Below, one piece after another: positions 25,094 through 37,410 of a stretch of DNA of 64,000 bases; the first letter of the stretch is position 1; each line of letters begins with the position of its first letter. The DNA is from Plantago major. Taxonomy: Eukaryota > Streptophyta > Magnoliopsida > Lamiales > Plantaginaceae. A program made the position numbers and the translations under genes. A model generated the notes under the pieces. It ran no database searches, was not told the DNA's origin, and was given only the letters and a program-made list of their open reading frames with translations. The stretch lies in assembly GCA_026545765.1 (NCBI GenBank), contig CM048844.1, forward strand, positions 65,657,035-65,721,034, given 5' to 3'.

Positions 25094-25480
25094 GACCTAA
25101 AAAGCTACATGTCCGTGAGGGTTGATGGCATGTATAACAAACCAGCACGCACAAAAGTGCGGAATTCAGTAAAACAGACACTACCAAAAAATGTAGAGAC
25201 TAAAAGAGTCCAATGATGGCCAACCAAAAACATACGATTCGATAAACGACTGCAAAAATTAGTATGTCAAAATAAAAGAAAAAAATAAAAAATAAAAGAG
25301 CAAGTAGTCTATGTATGAATCAACCGATGAAGTATTTTATGATGATGAAGAAGAAGATGGAGAATTATCATTGAAAGAAGTCGAAGTTGGAAGAAGGAAC
25401 TCGGTGTCCGAAAGGATAAGTCCCCCTGAAGTCACCTTTACTTTGCCTTACTCAACTTTTGATGATTCATAGCTAGTATT
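25094..25480 (+). other. 3' noncoding segment of the B-family host element
   Basis: Plus-strand copy of the conserved gypsy 3' block (GTGAGGGTTGATGGCATG..., 25112-25130) with a perfect CGCAC/AAAA/GTGCG hairpin at 25148-25161. It is separated from its continuation (54331-54693) by the copia-4 solo LTR. 25476-25480 (GTATT) is the target duplication of that LTR. Confidence 0.6.
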
Positions 25481-25494
25481 TGTTGGTCCCTTAG
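25481..25494 (-). repeat. Left end of copia-4 solo LTR
   Basis: TGTTGGTCCC matches the reverse complement of a copia LTR 3' end (compare 28907). It is preceded by GTATT, also found at 54326-54330 after the other end of an LTR of the same orientation. Copia-1 is inserted 14 bp in, giving a candidate duplication CTTAG at 25490-25494. Confidence 0.6.
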
Positions 25495-27017
25495 TGTTTG
25501 GAATATCTGTTTAGATTTTGATCAGCAACCTAATGACTTATCTTAGCTTAGAAAGGTGCTTAGTACTCTTGGTTCACTTGAACACTGTAAAAGAGGAAAA
25601 TCACTAAGTATGTTAGTCTAGCAAATCTTGTATAGGATGTTAGGTCTCTGAATGTAATTTTTATTTATTTAAAGAAGGAAGCATCCAAGCAAAGGAACTC
25701 ATTTCCAGAAGACTGAAGTTTGCTCAAGATTGCTGAAGACTAAGGAGAAAAGTCTCCTCAGATACCTATGTCCAGAAACCTTCAGTAAACATGTGTTTTG
25801 ATAAAACAAGCTGCTCAAAGGATATTTGAGAACACAAGTGTATTGAGTAAGGAACGTGTTAAGTCTCAGAAAGCTTCACGTATCCGTTGAGACAGCAGGA
25901 CAAATATAGTACAATGCATTTATTGCTCGGACATAAATGTCTGCACAAAAGCAGAAGTCTCTGAAGAAGAAGACAAAGAACTCTGCAGTACTATATACAT
26001 ATATCAATAGTTTGAATTTGAATTGAGCCTAACAGATACTATTCAAACGACTTCAAATTCAACTATAAATATCACCACTTAGAATGCTTGAAAACACACC
26101 AAGAACTTACACCTTGAACTCACACTGAAACTACAACTTACTGAATATCTTCAAGTGATTTCTCAAGCATACAAGCTTTCTTACTACATACCTTCTAGCT
26201 TTTGGTTGAGACTAAAGCTCTAGAACTCTAAGTAGTATAAAAGTTCTAAGTGTCCTGATCCTTAACAAGCATTGCTATCTGTAAGGAGTTTAATCAAAAG
26301 ATCAAGTATCTGAGATTCATTCTCTAGAACATTTAACAAAGACTTGGGTCAGTAAAGAACAAGCAACCATACATTGTGAAGTGTATTAAGTAATCTTGAA
26401 TCTATAGAGCTTTCTGAAATAACTGTATAAGTTATAAAGAAGCTCACCTGACAAACTACCTTAACCACACACCAACTGGCGTGGAGTACAAGAAGTACAT
26501 AGTTTGGGAAACTAAGGAACAACTCGAAGGTTACTGAGCACCGGAAGTACTTAGTTTTGGAAACTAAGGAATAGCTCAAAAAGGTTTCTGAGTAGAGGAA
26601 GTACTTGGCTCAGATAGCTGGGGAACAACTCAGGGGGAAACATTTCGTTGGAAACCAAGTGTTGCAGGAATCGAGAGATAGGATATTTGTAAAGGTACCT
26701 CATTTATCTATCTTAGTGGATTCTAGGTCTGAGAAAGGCCGAAGTGGATTAGTTGAAGTATTACGCCACCTTCAGATACCACTATAATTTGCTTTGTTAT
26801 TTACTTACTGCATTTACCTTGCTTTATTCATCTTGTTAAGTACTTACACACTTTTATTCTGCTGAGCACGTGCACTTATCACAGAAAGTCTTCCGCTCTC
26901 TGAAATTAAGTATCAGATATCTTCACACATATCTGAGAAATTGTGTTTATCGACAAAACTTATACAAGACTATTCACCCCCACCTAGTCTTTTACATTAC
27001 CGTTATCTGGACCAACA
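25495..27017 (+). repeat. 5' LTR of copia-1 (SIRE-like)
   Basis: 1523 bp, TGTTTGGAATATCTG to CTGGACCAACA, almost the same length as the 1522-bp copia-2 3' LTR. It has a TATA box CTATAAATAT at 26063-26072. At about 26480-26640 three repeated units of roughly 55-60 bp carry a stem of the CTTAGTTT/AAACTAAG type. The primer site follows at 27020. Confidence 0.85.
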
Positions 27018-27019
27018 AG

Positions 27020-27031
27020 TGGTATCAGAGC
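27020..27031 (+). other. Primer binding site of copia-1
   Basis: TGGTATCAGAGC, the standard plant copia match to the 3' end of initiator tRNA-Met, 2 bp after the LTR. The leader 27032-27135 has nothing else recognised. Confidence 0.9.
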
Positions 27032-27135
27032 AGGAGGTTCCCAAGCCTTCTGCGCTGTACCTAGATCCCAGATAAGTGCCCACTAACTATTTAACACCTA
27101 CACTTGATTTGTTCATTTAGTGTGTTTGTTGCAGA

Positions 27136-27549
27136 ATGTCTCTGAGTGATGCTCCTGTCCTCAAGCCAGAAAACTACGAAAAATGGAAAAACAACATGTT
27201 GTTGCATCTAGATGCCATTAGTGACAAAATGATACATGTTATCAAGAATGGCCCTATAGTCATTCGACAGCTAAAACAAGTCATAGGAGTTTCAGATGGA
27301 AGAGACAAAGCACCAGCCGACAAGGGTGATGAAAGCAGTGGCTCCTCCACCCCAGAAACTGGGAGAGTCACCGGTCGAATAGAATATGAAGATAAGCCCA
27401 GAGAGCTCTGGACATCAGAAGATGCCAATAGACATAGGCTGGATGGACAAGCTCGTAACATCATCATACGTTCTACTCCAGAGCACATACAGTGTAAACT
27501 GTGGGGTGCAAAAACAGCTAAAGTTGCCTAGCAATTGATTGAAGAAATA
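27136..27549 (+). pseudogene. gag of copia-1, N-terminal part
   Basis: The ATG at 27136 begins SLSDAPVLKPENYEKWK..., the typical copia Gag start, and is open for 131 codons to a stop at 27529-27531. Homology with copia-2 gag runs to about 27549 (QLIEEI). A foreign LTR piece then replaces about 400 bp of gag, and the gene resumes at 28705. It would be the particle protein; it is inactive here. Confidence 0.8.
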
Positions 27550-28704
27550 TTATTTTTAAGCCTCTTTCGCACCCAGAAAATTACCGTATTACCCCTGAAC
27601 ATTGCAGAATTGCAAATATGTCCTCCCACCATTTATTCCTATTTTTTTCCTAGCTCCAAAAAATTACCGTTTTGCCCTTGTTACCATATTTACCCAATTT
27701 CGACCTATAAAACCGTAGTAGAGATTAAACGGGGTTTACAAGTGGTGCTTTGGCTGAATGACGGTTTAAAGTGACTTTGGAGGATTCGATGTGTAAGCTA
27801 TTGGAGGATTGCTTGCGGTTGTCTAAGCTTAATTGGGATTCGTATCGCCTTCGAGGTAAGGAGAACTCTTGACACTTTTGCTTTTTATTTTCCGATATAA
27901 AATGTATATATGTATTATTTTAAAGTTTGAAAAATAACTTATGGTTATTATATCAAGTAATGGGACTTGATATAATGGTCTATTCGAAAAAGGATCAAGT
28001 ATGTGTATCCCAAAATATTTTGTCTGTGTGTGCGATTGTTGAAAGTGATTTGATAAATAATGGATTATGTGTACATTTAAGCTCATCGATATGCCTATGA
28101 AGTGTGTGACCCTTTAGAGGGATTGTCGTGCTTTGGAGTACTCCCAGTGTTATGTGTGTGACCCCTATTGTGTTAGGGGATATGTTATGTGAAAGCCGAC
28201 CTGTGTGTCACCACGGTTTGTGTGGCCGTAGTGTATATTTGATTTGAGCTAAATGTGAATAGTGTATTGTGACATGTGTTCCATGCAAATGGTTTTCGAC
28301 TATGTTTGATAAAACGGAGTGTATATATATGTAAACTTTTTATATGTACTTGATCCGGGTAAAAGTGCCAGGAGCTCACCCTTACACATTTTTTTAGATA
28401 TTTAGTAAGTGGTTGGACGAAGATACTTTGGAGTTGAGACGGTAGTCAGATGACGGATACGTGAAGGCTTTTTAGTAGCTGCTGCGACTCTGAGATTTGT
28501 ATTGTATAGGATTATTAGTACTGTTGAGATTGTCGTTTTGTATTGAGGACATGTAATATTATTGTATTTGGGATTTTAGATGCTCTGTTTGTACCACTAT
28601 GAGATAATTGATGTATTTGAGGATAAAAAGGAAGGCTTCGCCTTGGCGTGAGCCCATCTCACGATAGACGGCCGGTCGCGCCAAAGTGATTTGGTTTTGG
28701 GGCG
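27550..28704 (+). mobile_element. Truncated LTR of a second gypsy lineage
   Basis: Noncoding segment ending GGTTTTGGGGCGTGACA, a terminus usual for chromovirus (Tekay/Del-like) LTRs. It has a TATA-like CCTATAAAACC at about 27706-27716 and repeated GTGTGACCC motifs. No TG...CA left end or duplication was found. About 400 bp of the flanking gag is missing, so this is a fragment joined by deletion rather than a clean solo LTR. Confidence 0.5.
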
Positions 28705-28906
28705 TGACAGAGGTGACTGAAGAAAATGCTCTTGCTATAAACACATGAAAAGATTTGTGAGTCAAGAGATTAAAAGGAGAAAATCCAAAGAGAAGCTGAA
28801 AAAGCATCTAGGATCAAACTACCATCAGTACAAAAATATACAAAACAACTCGCTGAACAAGCCTGCTCAACAATCTGTAAGTAGTGATGTTGCAGAGATT
28901 GGAAAT
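28705..28906 (+). pseudogene. gag of copia-1, middle part
   Basis: Frame-broken match to copia-2 gag: EVTEENALA, then VSQEIKRRKSKEK and SVSSDVAEIGN. It stops at GGAAAT, where copia-2 is inserted; the knuckle region continues at 47918 with GAAATGATATATGC. Confidence 0.7.
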
Positions 28907-30428
28907 TGTTGGTCCAGATAACGGCAAAGTAAAAGACTAGAGGGGGGGGGGGGTGAATAGTCTTTTAAAACTTTTGTCGATAAACACAGTTTCTCAGATA
29001 TCTGTGAAGATATCTGATACTTAATTTCAGAGAGCGTAAGACTTTTTTGACATAAGTGCACGTGCTCAGCAAGATAAGTGTATGTACTTTGCAAGATAAG
29101 TAAAGCAAGTAATAAACTGCAGAGAGTAAATAACACAAATCTTTTTATAGTGGTATCTGATGGTGGCGTAATCCTTCAACTAATCCACTTCGGCCTTTCT
29201 CCGACCTAGAATCCACTAAGACAGATAAATGAGGTAACCTTACAGATATCTTCTCTTGATTCCTAAATACACTAGGTTCCCAACCATGTGTTCCGCCTGA
29301 GTTATTCCCCGGCTTTCACAGCCAAGTGATTCATATACTCAGAAACCTTTTGAGCTATTCCTTAGTTTCCCAAACTAAGTACTTCATGTGCTCAATAACC
29401 TTGGAGTTATTCCTTAGTTTCCCAAACTAAGTACTTCCTGTACTCCACGCCGTTTAACGTGTTGGTTAAGGTAAATGGTCAGCTGAGCTTCTTTAATAAC
29501 TTGTTCAGTTATTCAGATAGCTCTATGAATCAAGTATACTTAATACACTTTGCAATGTATCGTATCTTGTTCTCTACTGACCCAAGCCTATGATAAGTGT
29601 TCAAGAGAATGAAACTCAGATACGAAATCTTAGTTCAACTCTATCACAAAGAACAATGCTCGTTAAGGATCAAGACACTTAGAACTTTGGTGCTACTTAG
29701 AATCAAGAGCTTTGGTCGCAACAGAAAGCTTGAAGGTAAGTAGTAAGCTTGAGAGAGCTTGTGAGAATATTCAGTATGTAGTTCTGTGTTCTACGGTGTT
29801 CAGTGTGTATTCTCAAGCAGTCTAAGTGTTGATATTTATAGATGAATTTGAGTGCCGTTTGAATAGTATCCGTTATGCTTAAATCAAATTCAAACTATTG
29901 ATATCTGAGTATAGTACTGTAGCAGGTTTGTCTTCTTTTTCAGAAGCTACCGTTTTTGTTCAGACATTTCTGTCCGCGCATTTAATGCACTGTACTATAC
30001 TTTGTCCTATAGTGCCAACGGAACTATGCATTGTATCAGAGTTCTCTGAAGCTTTGCACGTCCTTTTCCAGAGATTATCAAAACTCCATATACCACTTGT
30101 TGATATCTGTGGGCACTTTCCTCGTTTCAGAAACCTTTTATTTCTCAGATATCTTTTGCAACACTTTTTATTTAAAAACGCTTGTGTCTTAAAGATATAT
30201 GGTCATAGGTATCTGAAAAACCTTTGTCTTCAGCAATCTTGTACAGTCTTCAAATCTTCAAAATTACATTTAGAGACCTAACATCCTATACAAGATTTGC
30301 TAGACTATCATACTTAGTGAGTTTCCTCTTTTACAATGTTCAAGTGAACCAAAAGTACTATCCACCTTTCTGAGCTAAGATAAGCCATTAGGTTGCTGAT
30401 CAAAATCTAAACAGATATTCCTAACAAA
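28907..30428 (-). repeat. 3' LTR of copia-2
   Basis: 1522 bp, plus-strand TGTTGGTCCAG to ATTCCTAACA. TATA box (minus CTATAAATAT) at 29832-29841. Two exact CTTAGTTTCCCAAACTAAG hairpins at 29361-29379 and 29413-29431. A G-run of about 13 lies near 28942-28954, where copia-1 has only a short C-rich run. Confidence 0.9.
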
Positions 30429-30811
30429 TTTCCCTCATTTTGATCAGTCAACGATGACTATCTGACCTATTACAAATCTGGATGAGGAAATAATCCACCA
30501 CTTAATCATTTCTTATGATCTTTCAATTCATATAATTAAGTGCAGAAAGTAAACATCAACCAAATCACAAGGTGTGATCTTTGCTGACAAGTTATCTTTT
30601 ATAGAAAAAGATATCTGAGAGTAAGTTCATCAGATATGTTACAGAGAAAGTTTACAGATAACTTTAGTACATAATACAATTCAGCTCAGTCAGCAAGATA
30701 AAAATACATAGTAAATTAGGACAACATGAGTAACCAAGATCCAAGTAGACATCCTAATGAACTAGTCTTCAAGTCTTCAACACTTCAAGTCTTCAAAAAC
30801 AGCAACATGGA
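30429..30811 (-). other. 3' noncoding region and PPT of copia-2
   Basis: The minus strand ends AAAATGAGGGAAATT against the LTR, a purine tract suited to prime plus-strand synthesis. The rest is AT-rich with no gene seen. A matching region occurs at 56321-56602. Confidence 0.8.
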
Positions 30812-33800
30812 TCAATCTGCAAATTTCCTATCACCAAACCTTTTGATATCATCAGAGTAGTCATAGAGAAGAGTTCTGACAATCATCTCTGTGTCTCTGG
30901 CAAATCCACAGACTTCCTTGTAGGTTTTGGTAGGATTTTTCTTGACAAAGTGCTTGACCCACAGATACTTCCCCATTTCCAGGCATGCTCGATTATGATA
31001 TATAATAGCTTGAAGTATTCATAAATGATCTTCAGATATCTGATGTCACCCTTGTATTGATCTTCAGTTAAGTAGAAGGACTCATAGGGTTCCACAGCTA
31101 ATCTTGCTCTTGTGCCTGTTCCAGTAAAGTTGGGAATTCTGTGCACATCATCTGGCTTTCCATAAGGACATACATCAGAGAGGTCCTAAATCATGGCTTC
31201 TGTTCTCTTGATTACTTCAAAATCCAACCAGGCTTTGATGTGGTTGGTGTTAATCAAGATTGGCTTGTCATTTCTCCATGCCATGAGCTATTTATGGATT
31301 GGTTCTGGAAATTTTGAGTTTACCAGTAGATGCTTAAGTTCCAAAATCCAGTAGCCATTCTTCTGATTAATGCACCTGTAGATAGAGGAGTCACTGTTGG
31401 TCTTCACATACTCAATCTTGGCTTCTTCAGGCCTGAGTGGTAGTTGAAGTTGTCTTTGTTCAGCTCTCAGTCTGTTCCTCCTTTGTCTTGAATTCTCCTT
31501 TGGGGTATTGCTTGAAGAACCACCCTGGATAGACATGGTATTTCCAGAGGGTGTTTTAGTTGCCAAAGGCTTTGTAGCTATAGGCTCAGATAGGCTATTA
31601 ATTTTCCTTTTTCTATGAAGAGGAGCTTCATCTTCATCAGTCTCTTCATCATCATCATCAAGATTAATTCTTGTGAGTGTTTTGCTGCCTTCTTCATTGC
31701 CCATGAATTTGATTTGGCCTTCTTCTTCTTCAGAAGATTCATCAATGCCTCTTACTTGTCTTCTCCTTGGAGCCTTAGTACTCCTTGGAGGTTTCTGTGC
31801 TCTGGCCCTTGTTGTCATTCCTTGTTCAGGAAGTTGAGTGGTGGCCACTATCTGTAGAGCAGTCTGACTGGAGGAGGGCTCATTTATTCTGAGAGGTGGT
31901 TGTTCAGATTTTCTTTTGTTTCCTCTTCCTCTTCCTCTTCCTCTCTAAGCATCTTGATATTCTTCCCCCCTAGTCATTGTTGACTGACTAAGAATCATAA
32001 ATGATTCTGAAAGAGAGTTAAAGTTGCCTTGCAGATAGTTGTAAGAAGCAACCAACTTTTCCAGATCGGCCTTGAGCTCCTGATTTTGTTTGATAAGACC
32101 AGTATCCTTATCAGTAAGCTCTGCCAGTGGGCCTTGAATAGCATCTACTTTTCCAGCAGCATAGCTAGCCTCTTCAATGGCTTTTACAGCCAAGTTTTGG
32201 TCATCATCCCTAACCATGCCTAGATCTTTCTGAGCAACGACCAAACTGGTTGTTCTCTGAGTGATGAGCTCAGTGAATGCCTTCATTTCTGCAGGGACTG
32301 ATGCAATGGCGTCTTTATCTTGAGAAGATAACTCCTTTTTTAGTTTAGCCAGTACTTGATATCTGTTCAAGTATTCATTGGAGTTGACATTTGGCGACTT
32401 CTTTGAATATTTCAGAGCAATCGACTTCCTTTTCAAATGAGAAACCGCTAAGTGTTCATTCTTTTCGCCAATGTCTTGTCTTCTTCATCATCTGAGTCAT
32501 CAGCCCAGTGATCTTCATCCTCTTGGACATTTTCATCAATGTTTTCTAGTCCAGCAACCATCTCAGAGATGGGTTTCTTTCCTTTCAGTGAGGAGGATGG
32601 TACATATTTTTGGAATGCAGCCTTAGCATCATGCTTGTCACTAGATACTTGCTCAGTATCTAATTCCTCAGCAATTACCTGAACAGCAAGCTGGAGTTCT
32701 TTTATTTCAGCATAAGCTTCCATTTCCTTGATTGTTTGATCTTCAATCTTCTAGAGCTTTGCTCTGGATTCAGCTATCTTTTCTTCCAGTTGAAGATGTA
32801 GCTGTTGTTCTTCCTCCAACAGTTGTTTGAGTTGAGCAACTAAAGCTTGTGCATCAGATATTTTCTGAGTTGTTCCTTCAGAGTGCTCAACTACTTGTTC
32901 AGTAGTATTTTTGTGTTGGGGAGTTGGATGATTAGATTTATGAGGAGATGGAGGAGGGAATTGCTGTGATGTCCTCTCAGTGTGCTTTTCAGCAGCTGAG
33001 GCAATGTGTCCTTATGGAATCCCTCCCGTCCCTGGTGCAGGGGCATCATCATCATCCTTTTTGTGATGATCAGAGGGAGGTTCATCAAAGTTATTCTCAT
33101 CTATTTCTTCCTCCTCATCATCTTCAGATACAAGATTAATCACTTCAGGAATAGTGATCTTCTGCCCATTAACCTCCTCTTGCTCAGAAGGAATAAATTG
33201 TAGAGTCTGGGGCAGGACTGGCTTGAATGCCATCTGCAATCTTGTCTGACCATCAGCCTGATTGAAGACTTGAATAAACTTGTGTGCCACTCCTCTGGAG
33301 AAATCCTTATGCAATAAAGTCGCAACTTGATACTGTTCCGTGGGGAACATTGCATGGATGTAGTTCTCCAAGTCAAGAGCTCGTGCTCGTCTCGTAGGTT
33401 GATCTGTGATTCTCAATATTTAAGAGAGATCAGAGCACCTTAACCTCTGCCATTTCTCGAAGCATTGAATGTGCTTTGGCAGGGTATGAGCTTTGATGAA
33501 GGGAAGTAGGTCCTTTTTTCGCATCATCAGGGACCTTGGTGGCACTTGTTTGAGCCTGAAAGAAAGAGTTTTGAGTTAGATTCAAAACTTGTGTAGATAT
33601 CTGAGTACGAGTGTAGTTAGGTTTCTGAGTTACCTGAATGAGTACATTAGGCTCAGAGACTTGTACTACTGAGACAGGGGGTGCCTCAGATATCTTGTTG
33701 TGAGGTGGAGACTTGGAAGTCTGGTCCTCATCAACCTTTCTTTCTACTTGATCCTGAGAATGAAAATTATCACAATACTTAGGAAATTGTCATGAAAGAA

Positions 33801-34501
33801 TTTATGCAATTAAGCTTCAATGATTTCTGAGTTTTCCACTTACTTCCTCAACAGGAGGCTCAGAATCATTTTTCGCATAAACTTTCTCAGTTTCTGGTGT
33901 TCTTTCTGGTGATGTTGCCTTGGGGTCTTCATCAATTTCCATGGGTGCAGGGGATGTCGCAACTCTTTCCCCTTGCACATCTACTTCTGAATGAGCCTGT
34001 AAGTAGAAAGTATTGAGTAATTAGAGAAGAAGTTATATTAACCCATGATGAAGAATGTTTGTCACTGAATTTTGTATTTCTTCTCACTAGAAGGCTCAAT
34101 GATGTTTCCTTCAGAAACCTTGACGGTCTCTGGGTCCTTTTATGGCATTTCTGCCTTATCTTCTTCTTTCTCAGTTGGAGCCTATTAGAAACATCCACTT
34201 AATTAGTTAAGTGTATTAACATATAACTGAAAAGTAACATCTCAAGGAACTCTTTATCACCTGTGGCACAGGCTCAGATTGCTCAAGAGGTGAGGTTGTG
34301 GTCGCCTCTTTCTCAGTCTCTGAGGCAAGCTTTCCAGCTTCCTCTTGTTCTTGTGTTTCTAATTCAGCATGTAACAAAGAAATTTTATTAACTCACAAGA
34401 TTAATAAACACAAATTATCACAAGTAGAGAATTAAACCATTCAGTTACCTGAGCAGTGTCAGGCTGATTGGTCTCTGGAACTTGTGACCCTTCAATGTTT
34501 T
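30812..34501 (-). pseudogene. Copia-2 3' ORF, exons 2-6 (coiled coil, RG repeat)
   Basis: Downstream half of the 3' ORF. After exon 1 (ending at 34449) come four short exons: 34368-34261, 34181-34065, 33996-33844 and 33753-33634 (36, 39, 51 and 40 codons; Glu/Pro/Ser-rich). A long exon runs from 33555 to the stop at 30812. It contains ARALDLENYIHAMFPTEQYQ, an acidic stretch, coiled-coil segments (LEEEQQLHLQLEEKIAES; QNQELKADLEKLVASYNYL), an RGRGRGRG repeat near 31920-31945 and basic/acidic patches, ending in VRTLLYDYSDDIKRFGDRK. About five stops and four frameshifts are present. The function is unknown; nucleic-acid binding is plausible from the RG repeat and basic patches. Confidence 0.6.
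33556..34448 (-). other. Five spliceosomal introns in the copia-2 3' ORF
   Basis: Introns (minus strand) 34448-34369, 34260-34182, 34064-33997, 33843-33754 and 33633-33556, each 68-90 bp and AT-rich. Intervening exons have lengths divisible by three and keep one frame. Exons usually start GCT and end CAG. Donors are GTAACT, GTGATA, a damaged GTGAC, GTAAGT and GTAACT. Acceptors are TTACAT (AG mutated), AATAG, TTACAG, TCTCAG and TTTCAG. Three of the introns have intact GT and AG. Confidence 0.7.
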
Positions 34502-34647
34502 ACTTAGTCTTATAAAAGTCCTATACTATTTGGAAAGTCCAAAAAGTCCCCTTGGTTTCTACAGAAATTGTCTAGTTTTTACGTTGGCCCGTTTTTAATT
34601 TCGCGGGTCAAAATGTATTCGGGTCATACCATTTTATAATGGTTATA

Positions 34648-34960
34648 GTATAAATAGGTTTTCTTCCCCTTTTCTTCTCATTTTTCTTCTTATTTCTCTA
34701 CCGTTTCTTCAGTTCCGTCTATTTTCTCTCAAATTTGGTGAAGAACCCTAATCTACTCATTTTCACTCGCGATCATCAGGTTTGTTTCGTTTCTCTTCGA
34801 TTTTCAGTGTTTTAAAGTTGTTGTTTATCTGTTTCTGAGATTTTTCATTTCGATTTCGATTTCTAGTTTCTTCAATGGCCGAATCGAGCTTGAATGTTGA
34901 TGTAGTCGGTGCCGATGGAGATTCCGGTGGTGTAGATACTACCGTTGGTCCTATATATAG
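34648..34960 (+). pseudogene. Promoter and first exons of a gene fragment in the MULE
   Basis: TATA box GTATAAATAGG (34648-34658), a T/C-rich leader, an intron 34780-34866 (CAG/GTTTG...TTTCTAG), and ATG at 34875. The ATG starts a 29-residue reading (MAESSLNVDVVGADG...) up to donor AG/GTGAGT at 34961. A partial copy of this exon lies at 35533-35573. Later MVESNTEQ (36510) and MVAEQRN (37567) starts look like related decayed exons. It may be the 5' end of a lost transposase gene or a captured host gene; I cannot tell which. 34961-35860 otherwise shows no clear gene. Confidence 0.4.
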
Positions 34961-35859
34961 GTGAGTGAGCGAGGATTTCAGCCTATTTTGAAGCGGATCT
35001 TTGCCGATGAGCTTGTTCCCACGCATTTGATTGATTCACTACCGGAACCTGCAATGATGATCGTGACGAACACTCTACACAAATTTCGCCTACTGCTCTC
35101 CTTCCGATCTCCGGAGTTACACCGTACCTGGATCTAAGGTTGCCTATGCATTGGTTGCTGATGTCTTCGTTCTCTCTATTGCATATCCTTTTTTTCCTGC
35201 GATTTGCTCTTTTCACTTGCCGTTTATTGCTTGTTTTATGTATTATGCCGTTGGATTGAAATGATTTCGAGGTAAATTAGTTTAAGTTTAGGCTATGATT
35301 CCTATGAATGTAGACTGTGATTGTGGAGTTGGTGTTTTAAGTGCTTCTACACATGCGCCTGATGATTCTGCTCCTTTATTTTTTCCTTCCATTTTGTGTG
35401 TACTATAGGTGTGATGTCAATGTTAGTGGATTATAATGAATCCGTAAATCAGATAATTGCATCTGCCGAATTTATGCAGACTGTATGAACAATAACTTCA
35501 ATACTATTGTGCTCTTCCATTTTTGTTACGATTTGGTGGTGTAAATACTACTGTTGGTCCTATGTATAGATGAGTGATTCAACTTGAAATTATTGCTGTT
35601 TGTTGGCGATTTTCTGTGGAGTGCTATGTTTTCTGAAATTGTAGCGTGTGGAGAGAATTAAGTTACTTCTGTTTGATGGCGTGATTCATTGTTTCTGGAA
35701 TGTGCGATCGCAAATTCGAGTTCAATTTTATGGTTTGTAATTGAATTTTATGTTACAGGCATGTGCAAGTTAGTTTCTGATGTGTTGATGGTGTTTGTTG
35801 AGTTTTGATATGAATGTGTTTGCTAGATCTGTTGATTTACAGTTTTAATTTATGTTTTT

Positions 35860-37410
35860 GTCTAGTTTTTAGAGGATATTGTCTAGTTTTTAGGAAATAT
35901 TGTGTAGTTTTATTATCAAACATGAACATAATTGTCTAGGAAGTTTTGTCTAGTTTTTAGAGGATATTGTCTTGTTTTTACGAAATATTGTCTAGTTTTA
36001 TTATCAAACATGAACATAATTGTCTAGAAATTTTGTCTAGTTTTTAGAGGATATTGTCTGCCTAGTTCCATTATCAAACATGAACATAATTGTCTATGAA
36101 GTTTTGTCTAGTTTTTAGAGGATATTGTCTTGTTTTTACGAAATATTGTCTAGTTTTATTATCAAACATGAACATAATTGTCTAGAAATTTTGTCTAGTT
36201 TTTAGGAAATACTGCCTAGTTTCATTATCAAACATGAACATAATTGTCTAAGAAGTTTTGTCTAGTTTTTAGAGGATATTGTCTAGTTTTTACTAAATAT
36301 TGTCTAGTTTTATTATCAAGCATGAACATAATTGTGTAAGAAGTTTTGTCTAGTTTTTGGAGGATATTGTCTAGTTTTTAAAAAATATTGTCTAGTTTTA
36401 TCATCAAACATGAACATAATTGTGTTTTTAAAGTTGTTTTCAGTTCGTTTTCTGTTTAATCGGTGATTTTAACCTTTTTTTCTACTCGTTTTTGCTTGAT
36501 AGGTATTAAATGGTGGAATCGAATACGGAACAAGTGAACACAGAGCTTCCTCTCCTTCTTAATTCTGTTTCCGGTATAGTTTATTCGCTAGATCTGTAGT
36601 TTTTTAGATCTGTGGTTCATTTTGTGTGAAACTATCTAGGTTTTAGTATTTATTGTCTAGTTTTACATGTTACAGGCATGTGTAAGTTAGTTTCTGATGT
36701 GTTGATGGTGTTTGTTGAGTTTTGATATGAATGTTTTTGCTAGATCTGTTGATTTACAGTTTTAATTTATGTTTTGTCTAGTTTTTAGAGGATATTGTCT
36801 AGTTTTTAGGAAATATTGTGTAGTTTTATTATCAAACATGAACATAATTGTCTAGGAAGTTTTGTCTAGTTTTTAGAGGATATTGTCTTGTTTTTATGAA
36901 ATATTGTCTAGTTTTATTATCAAACATGAACATAATTGTCTAGAAATTTTGTCTAGTTTTTAGAGGATATTGTCTAGTTTTTAGGAAATACTGTCTAGTT
37001 TTATTATCAAACATGAACATAATTGTCTAGGAAGTTTTGTCTAGTTTTATTATCAAACATAAACATAATTGTGTCTGAAGTTTTGTCTAGTTTTTATAGG
37101 ATATTATCTAGATTTTACGAAATATTGTTTAGTTTTATTATCAAACATGAACATAATTAACTAGTATGTTTTGTCTAGTTTTTAGAGGATATTGTCTAGT
37201 TTTTATAAAATATTGTCTAGTTTTATTATCAAACATGAACATAATTTTTTAGTGGATATTGTCTAGTTTTTAGTGGATATTGTCTATGTTTTACTATAAA
37301 TTGTCTAGTTTTTTGTATAAAAATTATATGTTTAGTATAAATTGTCTATGTTTTACTGTAAATTGTCTATGTTTTACTGTAAATTGTCTAGTTTTTTTGT
37401 ATAAATTTGC
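35860..37410. repeat. Minisatellite of TTGTCTAGTTTT units in the MULE
   Basis: About 13 irregular units of roughly 80-95 bp, each with one ATTATCAAACATGAACATAA block and several TTGTCTAGTTTTTA blocks. 35745-36000 is re-used almost exactly at 36665-36920, showing a segmental duplication of about 920 bp. The same TTGTCTAGTTTT word occurs in both terminal inverted repeats. Confidence 0.85.

Noticed and set aside
27174-27488. Minus-strand ORF opposite copia-1 gag start
   Set aside because: Antisense shadow of gag.
36500-36600. Independent small gene starting MVESNTEQ
   Set aside because: It stops after 23 codons and lies between minisatellite blocks; more likely a decayed exon.
35860-37410. Regular repeats resembling a CRISPR array
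   Set aside because: Units vary in length, spacers are not unique, and the repeat matches the ends of the surrounding Mutator-like element in a plant context.
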